From Danxiaibacter flavus (GTDB lineage: Bacteria; Bacteroidota; Bacteroidia; Chitinophagales; Chitinophagaceae), in assembly GCF_041060425.1 (NCBI RefSeq), contig NZ_JAULBC010000001.1:1054001-1118000 (forward strand): a stretch of DNA of 64,000 nucleotides, written 5' to 3'. Shown here one piece after another: positions 8,164 through 17,004 of the stretch. The notes beneath the pieces are model-generated. The model was not told the DNA's origin and did not search any database. It saw nothing but the letters and a program-made list of their open reading frames with translations. Within the stretch, counting starts at the first letter, position 1; every line of letters starts with the position of its first letter. The translations under genes were made by a program, and so were the position numbers.

Positions 8164-8862
8164 ATGGAAAACACTTACCGTATTCTTTTAGCTGAGGATG
8201 AACCTAAACTTAGCCAGGTTATGCAGGATGAGCTAGCCCGCCAGGGATACCATGCCGATGTTGCTTATGATGGATTGATTGCCGAAAAGATGTTTAGACA
8301 GCATAACTATTCCCTTGTCATATTGGACATCAACCTGCCCTACAAAAACGGTCTGGCATTGTGTAAAGAATTCAGAACCCTTAACAAGAACGTTCCTATT
8401 ATTATGCTCACCGCTTTAGGTGAACTGCAGGATAAGATGGATGCTTTTAACCTGGGCGCTGATGACTATATAGTAAAGCCTTTCCATTTCGATGAATTGT
8501 TTGCACGCATTAAGGTGTTTCTGAAAAGAGCCGATGCTGCAAGCGAACCTGCGGAAAAAGTAACTGTTGCTGACCTGGAGATTGACATGGAAAATAAAAC
8601 TGTGACAAGGGGAGGCAAAAACATTAATCTTACTGCAAAAGAATTTGCATTACTGGTATTGTTGTGTAAGAATAAAGGAAAAGTGATTGCAAAACAGGAT
8701 ATCCTGGAAAAGGTGTGGGATTTGAGTTTTGATACTGGTACCAATACTATTGAAGTATACATTAGCTTTTTACGGAACAAGGTTGACAAACCTTTTGAAA
8801 CCAAATTAATACATACCAAACCAGGCTTCGGTTATTATGTAAGAGAAACATCGCTTTCATGA
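8164..8862 (+). CDS. Response regulator, OmpR/PhoB family
   Basis: The 232-residue protein has an N-terminal receiver domain (acidic pair E11/D12, phosphoacceptor Asp55 in LDINLP, conserved Lys in DDYIVKPF) and a C-terminal winged-helix DNA-binding domain of the OmpR type (from about 130). It is the output half of the two-component system with the following kinase gene; the stop and the kinase ATG overlap by four bases. No target can be named. The divergent carboxypeptidase gene, only 54 bp away, is the first place to look. Confidence 0.95.
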   Translation: MENTYRILLAEDEPKLSQVMQDELARQGYHADVAYDGLIAEKMFRQHNYSLVILDINLPYKNGLALCKEFRTLNKNVPIIMLTALGELQDKMDAFNLGADDYIVKPFHFDELFARIKVFLKRADAASEPAEKVTVADLEIDMENKTVTRGGKNINLTAKEFALLVLLCKNKGKVIAKQDILEKVWDLSFDTGTNTIEVYISFLRNKVDKPFETKLIHTKPGFGYYVRETSLS

Positions 8863-10217
8863 ATTTAAAACTCAAGTTTACTTTATTATTATGTTTACTG
8901 GTTTCGGTTGTTCTTATTTCGTGTATTAGTGTAATCTATCTGCTTTACGCCAATACGCGGAAAGAAGCATATACCAACAGGCTTTGGTCCAAGGTGTGGG
9001 GAACCTACCAGCATGAGTTTAAAATCGACAGCCTGCCTGCGCGCGTGCAGGATCAGGTGGAGCGATACCCTGCGGGCTATTTTGCAGATGTATATGTGAT
9101 TGGGGTAGATAGTACCGGCTCAATTTTTTACAGAAATCCGGATTCACTTTTTGTAAAAAGGCCTTCTTCGCAGTTATTGGATGAAATAAAGCGTCGGCCG
9201 TCTTTTGAATTTGAAGATGGTGAAAGAGAAAATGTCGGGATTTACTTTAAGGACCAAAACTGCATATTTATAGCATCCGGCTGGGATTTAAACGGAAAGG
9301 GAAGACTTGAGAAACTAAGACTTATCATGGGAGGAGTGTTGCTGGGCGGCATTGTGCTTGCTGCTTTTGCAGCATTTGTATACGCTAACCAGGCAATCAA
9401 ACCTTTGGTAAAGCTGGGCAACCAGATGGATAGCATCTCTGCCAATAATTTAAAGGAGCGTATTAATGTAGGTGACAGTTATGAAGAGCTGAAACTGATC
9501 GTGTCTAACTTTAACGATATGCTTGACCGGTTGGACAAATCTTTTGAGACGCAGAAAAGCTTTGTGCATCACGCATCTCACGAATTAAGAACGCCCCTGG
9601 CAAGTATGCTGTCTCAAACGGAGTCGGCTTTGCGAAGAGATCTGGATAACGGTGACTTCAATAAAGTGTTGCTGTCTTTAAAAGAAGACCAGCAGAACAT
9701 GATTGATCTTACGAATTCACTGCTTACTCTTTCTCAATACGAGCGTATCACGCACAATAAGGAGTGGAATGTAATCAGGCTTGATGAGATTCTTTATGAA
9801 GCCATTGCTTTTGTAAAGAAATCCTTCGCTGATATTAATATAACCGTCGATTTCCTCACTGTTCCGGAAGATGAACTTTCGCTCTCCATTCACGGCAGTG
9901 AGCCTTTGTTGCGCTCCGCTTTTTTCAATCTTTTGAAAAATGCTTATTATTATTCCGATAATAAAAGTGTGGAAGTAATACTGGCAGAAGATGAGCATTA
10001 TATTACGTTATCATTTCTAAATACGGGGCAAACCCTTACGGAAACAGAACAGTCTCGTTTATTTATCCCTTTCTTCCGTGGAAGTAATTCACAAAGGGAA
10101 AAAGGCTTTGGTCTTGGTTTGCCAATCGTTAACAGAATAGTTAACGTACATAAAGGAGAAATCACTTATTCAATACAAAACGGCAAAAACTGTTTTAGGG
10201 TTTCATTCGCTAAGTAG
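8859..10217 (+). CDS. Membrane sensor histidine kinase
   Basis: A 452-residue kinase with two membrane segments (about 7-30 and 155-177) bounding a 125-residue periplasmic sensor, then HAMP (about 178-230), a HisKA domain with the phosphorylated His241 in the ASHELRTP box, and an HATPase_c domain ending with NLLKNAYYYS (N box) and GFGLGLPIV (G box). It resembles the CusS/RprX-type kinases of Bacteroidota. It autophosphorylates and passes phosphate to the preceding response regulator. The signal is unknown. The stop codon TAG (10215-10217) is the start of an AGCT heptamer array. Confidence 0.95.
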   Translation: MNLKLKFTLLLCLLVSVVLISCISVIYLLYANTRKEAYTNRLWSKVWGTYQHEFKIDSLPARVQDQVERYPAGYFADVYVIGVDSTGSIFYRNPDSLFVKRPSSQLLDEIKRRPSFEFEDGERENVGIYFKDQNCIFIASGWDLNGKGRLEKLRLIMGGVLLGGIVLAAFAAFVYANQAIKPLVKLGNQMDSISANNLKERINVGDSYEELKLIVSNFNDMLDRLDKSFETQKSFVHHASHELRTPLASMLSQTESALRRDLDNGDFNKVLLSLKEDQQNMIDLTNSLLTLSQYERITHNKEWNVIRLDEILYEAIAFVKKSFADINITVDFLTVPEDELSLSIHGSEPLLRSAFFNLLKNAYYYSDNKSVEVILAEDEHYITLSFLNTGQTLTETEQSRLFIPFFRGSNSQREKGFGLGLPIVNRIVNVHKGEITYSIQNGKNCFRVSFAK

Positions 10218-10256
10218 CTAATAGGTGTCAGCTGTGAGCTATCAGCTATCAGCTAC
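10215..10256 (+). repeat. Heptamer array, AGCTATC family, beginning in the kinase stop codon
   Basis: Six units (TAGCTAA, TAGGTGT, CAGCTGT, GAGCTAT, CAGCTAT, CAGCTAC). The first unit contains the TAG stop of the histidine kinase gene. Confidence 0.85.
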
Positions 10257-10375
10257 TTAGGTGTAACCTGTTAATGTTTATTTGAGAAACACTAACTGCC
10301 GAAAAGGCTCTATCACTTCCTTTAATTTGCAATAGAAAATCTTCAAATATTTGTTTGAAACTTATGCAAAACGTA

Positions 10376-10410
10376 AGATCCGAGATCAAAAAATCAGACA
10401 TCAGCGATCT
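10376..10410 (-). repeat. Heptamer array, GATCnCTGAT family, after the phosphoesterase gene
   Basis: In the minus sense the units GATCGCT, GATGTCT, GATTTTTT, GATCTCG, GATCTTA begin a few bases after the phosphoesterase stop. Almost the same series follows the rhodanese gene near 43.65 kb. Confidence 0.8.
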
Positions 10411-10414
10411 GCTT

Positions 10415-11662
10415 TTAAGCCAGCTCGATCAACGTGATCTCCGGCAAAATGCCCACACGGCCGGGATAACCAATAAATCCGTAACCGCGGTTTACATATA
10501 ATTTTTGTGATCCTTCACGATATAGGCCGGCCCATTGTTTATATACCCACTGTACAGGGCTCCACTTGAAATAATGATTTTCCACACCGAACTGCATGCC
10601 ATGCGTATGACCTGCAAGCATCAGGTCAATATCCGGATATTTAACCCTCACTTCGGCATCCCAATGGCTCGGGTCATGACTCATTAAAATCTTAAAAGGA
10701 TATTTTTCAGAACCCGGGTAGGCCTGGTCCATTTTTCCATATTTAGCGAAATTGGCTTTGCTGCTCCAGTTTTCAATGCCAATTAACGCAATAGATTCAC
10801 CGTTTTTTTCGAGAGGGATATGTTCATTCATAAGCAAACGCCATCCCAGATCCTTGTGTACATTCTTTAATCTTTCCAGGTTTTCAATTTTGGCTTCCTT
10901 GCTGGGCCATTGAACGTAATCGCCGTAATCGTGATTGCCCAATGTGCTAAACACACCCAGTGGCGCTTTTAATCTGCTGAACACATCCATGTAATCAGTC
11001 ATCTCTTCGGCTCTGTCATTTACCAGGTCACCTGTAAATAGTATCAGATCGGCATTTTGTTGCAAAATCAGGTCAACCCCATGGCTAACCGCATGTTTAT
11101 CATTGAAGCTTCCGCTGTGTATATCGCTTATATGAACAATCTTCAATCCCTTAAATGATGAAGGAAGATTTTTGAATGCCAGTTTTACTTTTTTTACGTG
11201 GTAGTTGTACTTGTTGGAAAAACCATACATCAGGCTGGAGAATAAACCACCACCAACAATAAGGCCCAGCCAGCTTAAAAAAGTGGAGCGGCCAAGTTTG
11301 TTTCCTGGTTCAACCACGTGGGCACCGGTTGTTGAAAATATTTTAGTCATCAACCAAAGGGCGCCACGCCTGACGTCGTCAACCAAAAAAAATACTGTCG
11401 CCACCACTTTTGCCAGGAAAAGTCCGACAAGAATTGCAAAAACATAATTTCTGAAAAAACGATGAGTCTGCAGCCACTGCCAGTAGGGGAAGAGCATGAT
11501 TGTGATAAGCGCGGCCCCCGAAATGACCCAGTAAACCGAATAGATGATTATCCTTGTTTTTTCGCCAGCATTTTGAGTTAATGAACGAATGGCAGAAAAA
11601 ATATATAGATCCAGCAGCAGTAAAATGAATAGAAAAATCCAGAGACCTCCTTTGCTACGCAT
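10415..11662 (-). CDS. Membrane metallophosphoesterase
   Basis: A 415-residue protein with about four hydrophobic segments in the first 160 residues, followed by a calcineurin-like phosphoesterase domain. The metal-binding motifs occur in order: HISDIHSG, GDLVND, LGNHDYGD, MSHDP and AGHTHG. This architecture matches the YkuE/YaeI group, which includes UDP-2,3-diacylglucosamine-type and phosphodiester hydrolases acting at the membrane. The exact substrate is unknown. It faces away from the UPF0173 gene and is convergent with the histidine kinase gene. Confidence 0.9.
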   Translation of the reverse strand: MRSKGGLWIFLFILLLLDLYIFSAIRSLTQNAGEKTRIIIYSVYWVISGAALITIMLFPYWQWLQTHRFFRNYVFAILVGLFLAKVVATVFFLVDDVRRGALWLMTKIFSTTGAHVVEPGNKLGRSTFLSWLGLIVGGGLFSSLMYGFSNKYNYHVKKVKLAFKNLPSSFKGLKIVHISDIHSGSFNDKHAVSHGVDLILQQNADLILFTGDLVNDRAEEMTDYMDVFSRLKAPLGVFSTLGNHDYGDYVQWPSKEAKIENLERLKNVHKDLGWRLLMNEHIPLEKNGESIALIGIENWSSKANFAKYGKMDQAYPGSEKYPFKILMSHDPSHWDAEVRVKYPDIDLMLAGHTHGMQFGVENHYFKWSPVQWVYKQWAGLYREGSQKLYVNRGYGFIGYPGRVGILPEITLIELA

Positions 11663-11980
11663 AAGAAAAATTTCAGTGATGAGTAAAAATAAAGCAAAAT
11701 CGTGTTGAAAGATGGCTAAAATCCACTAACGGACAATGCTTTTGGTAATGGTCAGATTAACGACGCCAATTTCCGAAGCCATCTTGCCCGGACATCCGAT
11801 GCTGGGACTACGGCGACAAGGGTGTCAGCCAAATCTGCCAAAAATGTGGGTAAAATTATGCTTATCTATACTGCTAAAAGAATAATATTGTTTCGCTAAG
11901 TGGGCACGAAAAATTATTTTTGCTGCCTTTGAAAATATAGCTGCTAAAAAAATGGCAGGTATACATTAAAAAATAATCCG
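11663..11980. other. Gene-free spacer with a possible gene remnant
   Basis: No intact gene is seen in these 318 bp. One short frame on the plus strand around 11788-11860 reads CPDIRCWDYGDKG and then ICQKCG before a stop, which looks like the end of a small Cys-rich (zinc-ribbon-like) protein without a start. The right side holds the promoter of the UPF0173 gene. Confidence 0.4.
11915..11922 (+). promoter_or_regulatory. -7 box upstream of the UPF0173 gene
   Basis: TATTTTTG matches TAnnTTTG. A TTG at 11888-11890 is 24 nt upstream, slightly farther than usual. It lies about 58 bp before the ATG. Confidence 0.4.
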
Positions 11981-12667
11981 ATGAAACTTACGTTCTATGC
12001 ACATTCTTGTTTTGCTGTTGAAATAAAAGGAAAAAGAATTTTGTTCGATCCGTTTATTACAGGCAATCCAGCTGCGCAGGGGATTGACGTGAATAGCATC
12101 GGGGCGGATTTCGTGTTTTTATCTCATGGTCACGGCGATCATGTGGCCGATGCTGCAGGAATTGCAAAAAGAACGGGTGCGCTGTGCGTGGGAAATCCCG
12201 AAGTAATGGGATGGCTGGAAAGACAAGGCGTAACCAACACAATCCATATGAATCATGGCGGCCCGGTATCGCATGATTTTAGTTTCGGAAAAGTAAGAGG
12301 TGTTAATGCTGTGCACTCTTCGTCCCTGCCGGACGGAAGTTATGGTGGCAATCCGCTGGGTTTTGTATTTAACACAGAGGAGGGCGATTTTTATTTTGCC
12401 GGTGATACGGCTCTTACGCTGGATATGCAATTAATTCCGCTTTGGGCCAAACTGCAATTTGCTGTTTTGCCGGTTGGCGGTCATTTTACCATGGATGCAA
12501 CAGATGCACTAAAGGCCAGTGAGTTTATAAAATGTGATACTATTGTTGGTGTGCACCATGGCACTTTTGGAATAATTAAGATTGATACCCAAAAAGCGGA
12601 GGATGATTTTAAAGCTGCCGGAAAAAAGCTTTTGCTGCCGGCTCCGCTGGAAACCATCAGCTTTTAA
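11981..12667 (+). CDS. UPF0173 metal-dependent hydrolase (MBL fold)
   Basis: A 228-residue metallo-beta-lactamase-fold protein of the UPF0173 group, full length. The HGHGDH motif is at residues 49-54, later His residues occur in GGHFTM and VGVHHGTFG, and the aspartate of FAGDTAL bridges the metals. The family hydrolyses unknown ester or amide substrates. It is followed after 70 bp by parA on the same strand; this looks like a neighbour, not a partner in segregation. Confidence 0.9.
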   Translation: MKLTFYAHSCFAVEIKGKRILFDPFITGNPAAQGIDVNSIGADFVFLSHGHGDHVADAAGIAKRTGALCVGNPEVMGWLERQGVTNTIHMNHGGPVSHDFSFGKVRGVNAVHSSSLPDGSYGGNPLGFVFNTEEGDFYFAGDTALTLDMQLIPLWAKLQFAVLPVGGHFTMDATDALKASEFIKCDTIVGVHHGTFGIIKIDTQKAEDDFKAAGKKLLLPAPLETISF

Positions 12668-12737
12668 TGAATCGGGGTTAATTATTCGGGAAAAAGCAAC
12701 AACATCAAAATCCTTCAAAGGGAATAAGGATAAAAAT

Positions 12738-13538
12738 ATGGCAAGAATAATAGGCGTAGCAAATCAGAAGGGAGGTGTAGGAAAAACCACCTCGGCCATT
12801 AACGTGGCCGCAAGTTTTGCTGTTCTGGAGTACAGGACTTTGCTGGTGGATGCAGATCCTCAGGCCAACAGCACTACTGGTGTTGGATTCGATCTGCACA
12901 ATATTACAAGCAGCTTGTATGACTGTATGGTGAACAATGCCACTGCTTCAGATGTGATATTGAAAAGTGAGATTCCTAATTTAGATCTGATCCCTTCACA
13001 CATTGACCTTGTTGGAGCTGAGATTGAAATGATCAATTATCCCAACAGGGAAATGGTAATGAAAAATATACTTGATCCGGTTAAGGATCAGTATGACTTC
13101 ATTATTATCGATTGTTCACCCTCGTTGGGTCTTATAACTGTTAATGCGCTTGTAGCCGCAAATAGTGTTATTGTACCTGTACAATGTGAGTTCTTTGCCC
13201 TGGAAGGTTTGGGTAAGTTATTGAATACTATAAAGATCGTTCAAAGCCGTTTAAACCCGGATTTACAAATTGAAGGTATTCTGATGACCATGTATGACGG
13301 CCGTTTGCGCTTGTGCAACCAGGTAGTAAGCGAAGTAAGAAGGCATTTTGATGAAATGGTATTTGATACAATTGTACATCGCAATACCAGGCTGAGTGAG
13401 GCTCCCAGCGTTGGCAAGCCGGTAATATTGTATGACGCTGAAAGTAAGGGTTCAGTTAACTATCTGAACCTGGCAAAAGAAATTTTGCAAAAGAATAATC
13501 TCACAAAGATGACCAACGAAGAACGGATCATCGAGTAG
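12738..13538 (+). CDS. parA: Chromosome partitioning ATPase ParA (Soj)
   Basis: A 266-residue ParA/Soj ATPase. The deviant Walker A motif KGGVGKTT lies near residues 11-18, DADPQANST is the A' motif, and DCSPSLG carries Walker B. The ATG at 12738 follows an AAGGATAAAAAT stretch and agrees with family starts; the frame extends upstream without family similarity. ParA forms ATP-dependent dimers on DNA and moves ParB-parS complexes during chromosome segregation. parB follows after 181 bp with its own promoter. I saw no perfect parS palindrome in the window. Confidence 0.97.
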   Translation: MARIIGVANQKGGVGKTTSAINVAASFAVLEYRTLLVDADPQANSTTGVGFDLHNITSSLYDCMVNNATASDVILKSEIPNLDLIPSHIDLVGAEIEMINYPNREMVMKNILDPVKDQYDFIIIDCSPSLGLITVNALVAANSVIVPVQCEFFALEGLGKLLNTIKIVQSRLNPDLQIEGILMTMYDGRLRLCNQVVSEVRRHFDEMVFDTIVHRNTRLSEAPSVGKPVILYDAESKGSVNYLNLAKEILQKNNLTKMTNEERIIE

Positions 13539-13644
13539 AACAAAGCAGTGTTACTTAGCCGCTTATGGAATGAATGTTGTTTGATTCATAAGCAAGGGCT
13601 GCGGACTGCAATTCGCAGCCGGAATGGCGAAATTCCAAATAATA

Positions 13645-13674
13645 TTGCGATATAACCCCTGGGATTTACTTTTG
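13645..13674 (+). promoter_or_regulatory. Bacteroidota-type promoter of parB
   Basis: TTG at 13645-13647, a 19-nt spacer and TACTTTTG at 13667-13674 match the -33/-7 promoter of the Bacteroidota primary sigma factor. It lies 45 bp before the parB ATG, so parB can be expressed independently of parA. Confidence 0.55.
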
Positions 13675-13719
13675 CACCGTGAAAATGAAACAAGCCGTTT
13701 AGAAGTTGATGTACAAATT

Positions 13720-14652
13720 ATGAAAAAAGAAATGAGCGCACCCAAACAAAATAAAGAGTTATTAGGTAAAGGCATAAGGTCTTTATTACAAAATATAGAT
13801 GCTGATTTAAAAACTACAACCGGTAATTTAAAGAACTCGGTTGTGGAGCAGGCTACAGGCGTAACACGCATAGCTCTTACTGAAATTGAAATAAACCCTA
13901 AGAACCCCCGTAAAGACTTCGACGAACAGGCATTAAATGAACTGGCCGCATCAATTAAGTTGCACGATATTATTCAGCCACTTACTGTTTCAAGATTAGC
14001 CAACGGTAAATACCAGCTTATTGCAGGGGAACGCCGTTTCAGGGCATCAAAGATTGCCGGTATAAAAGATGTGCCTGCATATATCCGACAGGCAAATGAC
14101 GCCGAATTGCTGGAACTGGCGTTGTTGGAAAACCTGCAGCGTGAAGACCTGAATGCTATTGAGATTGGCCTGAGCTACAAGCGTATGATGGACGAACTGA
14201 CTTATACGCAGGAGCAGGTTGCCGAACGCATGGGCAAAGAAAGGAGTACTGTAACCAACTATATACGCTTACTCAAATTACCACCGGATATTCAACTTGG
14301 TGTGCGCAATGGAACGATGAGTATGGGCCATGCGAGAGCGCTGATCAACATAGATACAGTTGACAAACAACTGTATGTTTTTAACGAAATAAAGAACAAA
14401 GGACTGAGTGTTCGCCAGACAGAAGAATTGGTTCGCAACTTATATAAGGCTGAAAATAAGGATGTTAAAGTTGCACCAAAATCAGATCTGCCTCCTGCTT
14501 ACAAAAGAATACAGGATAATTTAGCTTCTCATTTTGGAACTAAAGTTAAACTGGCGCATAACAAAAAAGGTTATGGAAGCATAACCCTTGAGTATTACTC
14601 ATTGGAAGAATTGAATAAACTTCTTGACCTTATGAGTGTGCAAGCCAGCTAA
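13720..14652 (+). CDS. parB: Chromosome partitioning protein ParB
   Basis: A 310-residue ParB/Spo0J protein. It begins with a flexible N-terminal region (LLGKGIRSLL, the ParA-contact motif), then the ParB/Srx nucleotide-binding domain (EIEINPKNPRKDFDE; GERRFRASK, the CTP-binding segment), the HTH that binds parS (about 165-215, including ERMGKERSTVTNYIRLLKLP) and a C-terminal dimerisation part (residues 265-310). I start at the ATG at 13720, downstream of the promoter-like TACTTTTG; the ATG at 13732 is an alternative. A broken copy of its 3' end occurs near 16.9 kb. Confidence 0.96.
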   Translation: MKKEMSAPKQNKELLGKGIRSLLQNIDADLKTTTGNLKNSVVEQATGVTRIALTEIEINPKNPRKDFDEQALNELAASIKLHDIIQPLTVSRLANGKYQLIAGERRFRASKIAGIKDVPAYIRQANDAELLELALLENLQREDLNAIEIGLSYKRMMDELTYTQEQVAERMGKERSTVTNYIRLLKLPPDIQLGVRNGTMSMGHARALINIDTVDKQLYVFNEIKNKGLSVRQTEELVRNLYKAENKDVKVAPKSDLPPAYKRIQDNLASHFGTKVKLAHNKKGYGSITLEYYSLEELNKLLDLMSVQAS

Positions 14653-14667
14653 TAAGCGTAGCATTTC

Positions 14668-15339
14668 ATGAAGATCCATTTTATTTTATTGATATTGATT
14701 ACGCTCGTTCTGCGCGTAAACGCGCAGGATGCTAAACAGCAGCTTGGACAAACAAATACTTTTGACACGACAAAGCAGGCTAATATTAAAGCCGATAGCA
14801 TTGTTGGTGTAAAAAAAGATTCTATTGTCGTAAAAAAACATCACGATCCCCACAAAGCCACAAGGCGCTCCGCCATTATTCCCGGTTGGGGGCAGGCATA
14901 CAATAAAGAGTACTGGAAGATTCCTATTGTTTATGCTGCTATTGGAATTCCCACTTATACATTTCTGTACAATAACGAATGGTATAAAAAAACGCGGGAT
15001 GCGTACAGCATTGTTGTTAATAAGGAATATGACCGTTATGACGAGATAGATCCTGCATTGATCAACAAAGAAACCGGCCTGCCTATTGACGCGAATGCGT
15101 TGCAGAACTACCGTAATGAATTTAGAAGGAACAGAGATTATTCAATCATCTTTTTTATGATAGCGTGGGGATTGAATGTGGTAGATGCGACCGTTTTTGC
15201 GCATTTAAAAGAATTCGATATCAGCGAAGACCTTAGTATGCGGGTAAAGCCAGCTTACGATTTTAATACAAAGGCACCGGGACTTACATTTGCATTCAAT
15301 TTCAAAAATCCGGTTCCGAAGCAGTGGATAGTTAAGTAG
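14668..15339 (+). CDS. DUF5683 domain protein, exported (copy A)
   Basis: A 223-residue protein with a signal peptide (ending VNAQ), a low-complexity linker, and a DUF5683 domain from about residue 65 (HKATRRSAIIPGWGQAYN) with two hydrophobic segments. The function is not known; it regularly stands between parB and dapB in Bacteroidota, and here it starts 15 bp after parB, so it is probably co-transcribed. A membrane or outer-membrane location is inferred. A second gene of about 80 percent similar sequence lies at 17005-17676. Confidence 0.85.
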   Translation: MKIHFILLILITLVLRVNAQDAKQQLGQTNTFDTTKQANIKADSIVGVKKDSIVVKKHHDPHKATRRSAIIPGWGQAYNKEYWKIPIVYAAIGIPTYTFLYNNEWYKKTRDAYSIVVNKEYDRYDEIDPALINKETGLPIDANALQNYRNEFRRNRDYSIIFFMIAWGLNVVDATVFAHLKEFDISEDLSMRVKPAYDFNTKAPGLTFAFNFKNPVPKQWIVK

Positions 15340-15340
15340 G

Positions 15341-15371
15341 AATTGAAAATTGACAGTTGAAAATTGACAAT
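15341..15371 (+). repeat. Heptamer array, TTGAAAA family, after DUF5683 copy A
   Basis: ATTGAAA, ATTGACA, GTTGAAA, ATTGACA, ATG begins two bases after the stop codon and has the same polarity relative to the gene as the other TTGAAAA arrays. Confidence 0.8.
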
Positions 15372-15428
15372 GTGGGCGGTGATGACAAGTTGAGCCTGTT
15401 AGATTTAAGGAAACAAGATTGTGATTAG

Positions 15429-15455
15429 GTACTTCGTACTTCGTAACTCGTACTT
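15429..15455. repeat. Heptamer array, GTACTTC family
   Basis: GTACTTC, GTACTTC, GTAACTC, GTACTT, between DUF5683 copy A and dapB. An AGCT-type remnant follows at about 15471-15500. Confidence 0.75.
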
Positions 15456-15516
15456 AAAATATTTATACCAAAGCTGATAGCTCATTAATTGCTTTCAGCT
15501 CTTAAACGAATTGAAT

Positions 15517-16233
15517 ATGAAAATTGCGCTTATTGGATACGGCAAAATGGGTAAAGCCATTGAAGAAATTGCATTGGAAAAAGGCCATGAAATAGTGTTG
15601 AAAATTGATGCTGACAATCAGGGTGATTTTACTGCTGACAATCTTAAGAAAGCGGATGTTGCAATTGAATTTACAAGTCCGCACAGTGCAGTTGAAAATA
15701 TTAAAAAGTGCCTGGAGTTTGGCGTTCCGGTAGTTAGCGGCTCAACAGGCTGGCTTGAACACTGGAACGAGGTAAAAGAAAAATGTGAGGATAAAAATGG
15801 TGCACTTCTTTATGCAAGCAATTATAGTGTGGGAGTGAACATATTTTTCGAACTGAACAAATACCTCGCTAAAATGATGCAGCCACACCAGGAATACGAT
15901 GTAATGCTGGAGGAGATTCATCATACGCAGAAAAAAGATTCGCCAAGCGGTACTGCCATCACACTGGCCGAGGGTGTTATGCAGGCTTTTAAAAACAAAA
16001 AGCAATGGGTTAACCATATTAGCGATAACGTGGATGATCTGGAAATAATCAGCGAAAGAGTAGATCCTGCTCCTGGCACACACAAGATCAAGTATCGCTC
16101 TGCTATTGACGATATTGAAATCATTCACACCGCCCATAACCGCAAGGGCTTTGCCGGCGGCGCCGTATTAGCGGCAGAATTCCTGGTAGGGAAGAAGGGT
16201 ATTTATAGCATGAAAGAGGTGTTGGGACTGTAA
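15517..16233 (+). CDS. dapB: 4-hydroxy-tetrahydrodipicolinate reductase
   Basis: The enzyme reduces 4-hydroxy-tetrahydrodipicolinate with NAD(P)H in the lysine and diaminopimelate pathway, feeding peptidoglycan and protein synthesis in the cytoplasm. It has 238 residues, the short form usual in Bacteroidota. The N-terminal GYGKMG dinucleotide motif, the catalytic EEIHHTQKKDSPSGTA signature (about 132-147) and the C-terminal FAGGAVLAAEFL segment are present. The ATG at 15517 is used; a TTG six bases upstream is less likely. A strong terminator follows at 16324. Confidence 0.96.
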   Translation: MKIALIGYGKMGKAIEEIALEKGHEIVLKIDADNQGDFTADNLKKADVAIEFTSPHSAVENIKKCLEFGVPVVSGSTGWLEHWNEVKEKCEDKNGALLYASNYSVGVNIFFELNKYLAKMMQPHQEYDVMLEEIHHTQKKDSPSGTAITLAEGVMQAFKNKKQWVNHISDNVDDLEIISERVDPAPGTHKIKYRSAIDDIEIIHTAHNRKGFAGGAVLAAEFLVGKKGIYSMKEVLGL

Positions 16234-16273
16234 GTGAATGTGCGAATGAGTAAATGTGCAGATGTGCGAATGA
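16234..16273 (+). repeat. Array of ATGTGCG-type units after dapB
   Basis: Units of 7-9 nt (ATGTGCG, AATGAGTAA, ATGTGCA, GATGTGCG) begin directly after the dapB stop. The same family lies at 36045-36079. Confidence 0.7.
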
Positions 16274-16323
16274 AGGAAATACAGATGCCCATACTTTATA
16301 AAAAAGGGTTTAAATGAATAAAT

Positions 16324-16352
16324 AAAAAACTTGCCTTCAGGCAAGTTTTTTA
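16324..16352 (+). terminator. Rho-independent terminator after dapB
   Basis: AAAAAACTTGCC, a TTCA loop and GGCAAGTTTTTT form a perfect 12-bp stem with a T run. The A run on the other side makes it bidirectional. Confidence 0.9.
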
Positions 16353-16358
16353 TTTTAA

Positions 16359-16558
16359 TACTTCGCTTCGATAAACGTATAACGTAAAACTTATAACGTA
16401 CAACGTCAAAGCCCGATCCTGAACCCCGCCTTAAATGAAAACCACGAATTCCAACCTGAAGAAACGCCGTTGGTTCCGGCAAATCCATCATAATTAATTC
16501 CAAGATCTAACGGTCCGACCTTTGCTCCAAGGCCTGCATCAGCGGTAAACCGGGCAGA
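16359..16558. repeat. 200-bp direct repeat, left copy
   Basis: This segment repeats at 17716-17915 with one visible mismatch (CCCCGCC against CCCTGCC). It includes a heptamer array (ACGTATA units, 16370-16408) and the 3' end of the outer membrane protein gene. The two copies bound the inserted segment. Confidence 0.93.
16406..16558 (-). pseudogene. 3' fragment of the outer membrane protein gene
   Basis: This is the last 50 codons and stop of the gene at 17763-18287, lying in the left copy of the 200-bp repeat. After position 16558 similarity stops abruptly and unrelated AT-rich sequence begins, so the fragment has no start and cannot be expressed as a normal protein. It marks the original junction of the duplication or insertion. 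Confidence 0.88.
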
Positions 16559-16890
16559 AAAGAAATCGGCGAACCGAAAAAATAAAGAGTTAGATAAGCT
16601 CCACTGTTTACTGCCGGATATAAAATTGGATTTAAAATCGTATGATTATTCATAGAGTTTCTGTAATAAAGAATCTGTGGCGTCAATCGCTCACCCTATC
16701 AGAAAGGTGGAGAAATCCAAAAATCACTCAAAGAATTTGTTGAAATAAGTGTTGATTGACTTAATGTTTCATAAAGCTTCACATTATTGTCAATCTCTTA
16801 GTGTCATAGCAATTCCATCTAAAAGATTATAATATTGAAAATAAGTATGTTAAAGTTTGATAAAATGACATATATCATTTATTTATCAAG
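16559..16890. other. AT-rich spacer inside the inserted segment
   Basis: No gene or heptamer array is visible. The sequence is AT-rich and unlike both flanks. It ends in the parB remnant. Confidence 0.5.
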
Positions 16891-16987
16891 GCATACGGGG
16901 CAACTTGTCTTATTCTTGGGAAGCGAAGTAAAGCTGCCACATAGTAAAAAAGGATATGGCAGTATAGTCTCAAGTATAGCTAATTAA
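16891..16987 (+). pseudogene. Decayed 3' end of a second parB
   Basis: The sequence can be read as SEVKLPHSKKGYGSI before a stop at 16985-16987, which matches TKVKLAHNKKGYGSI near the end of the intact ParB. About eight preceding codons (IRGNLSYS against IQDNLASH) match in another frame, so there is a one-base frameshift. The rest of parB is missing. It stands directly upstream of DUF5683 copy B, the same order as in the intact locus. Confidence 0.75.
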
Positions 16988-17004
16988 ACAAGTTGTATTA
17001 TTTC

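Noticed and set aside
12738..14652. parS sites near parAB
   Set aside because: I looked for TGTTTCACGTGAAACA-like palindromes by eye and saw none in the window; only a motif scan could exclude degenerate sites.
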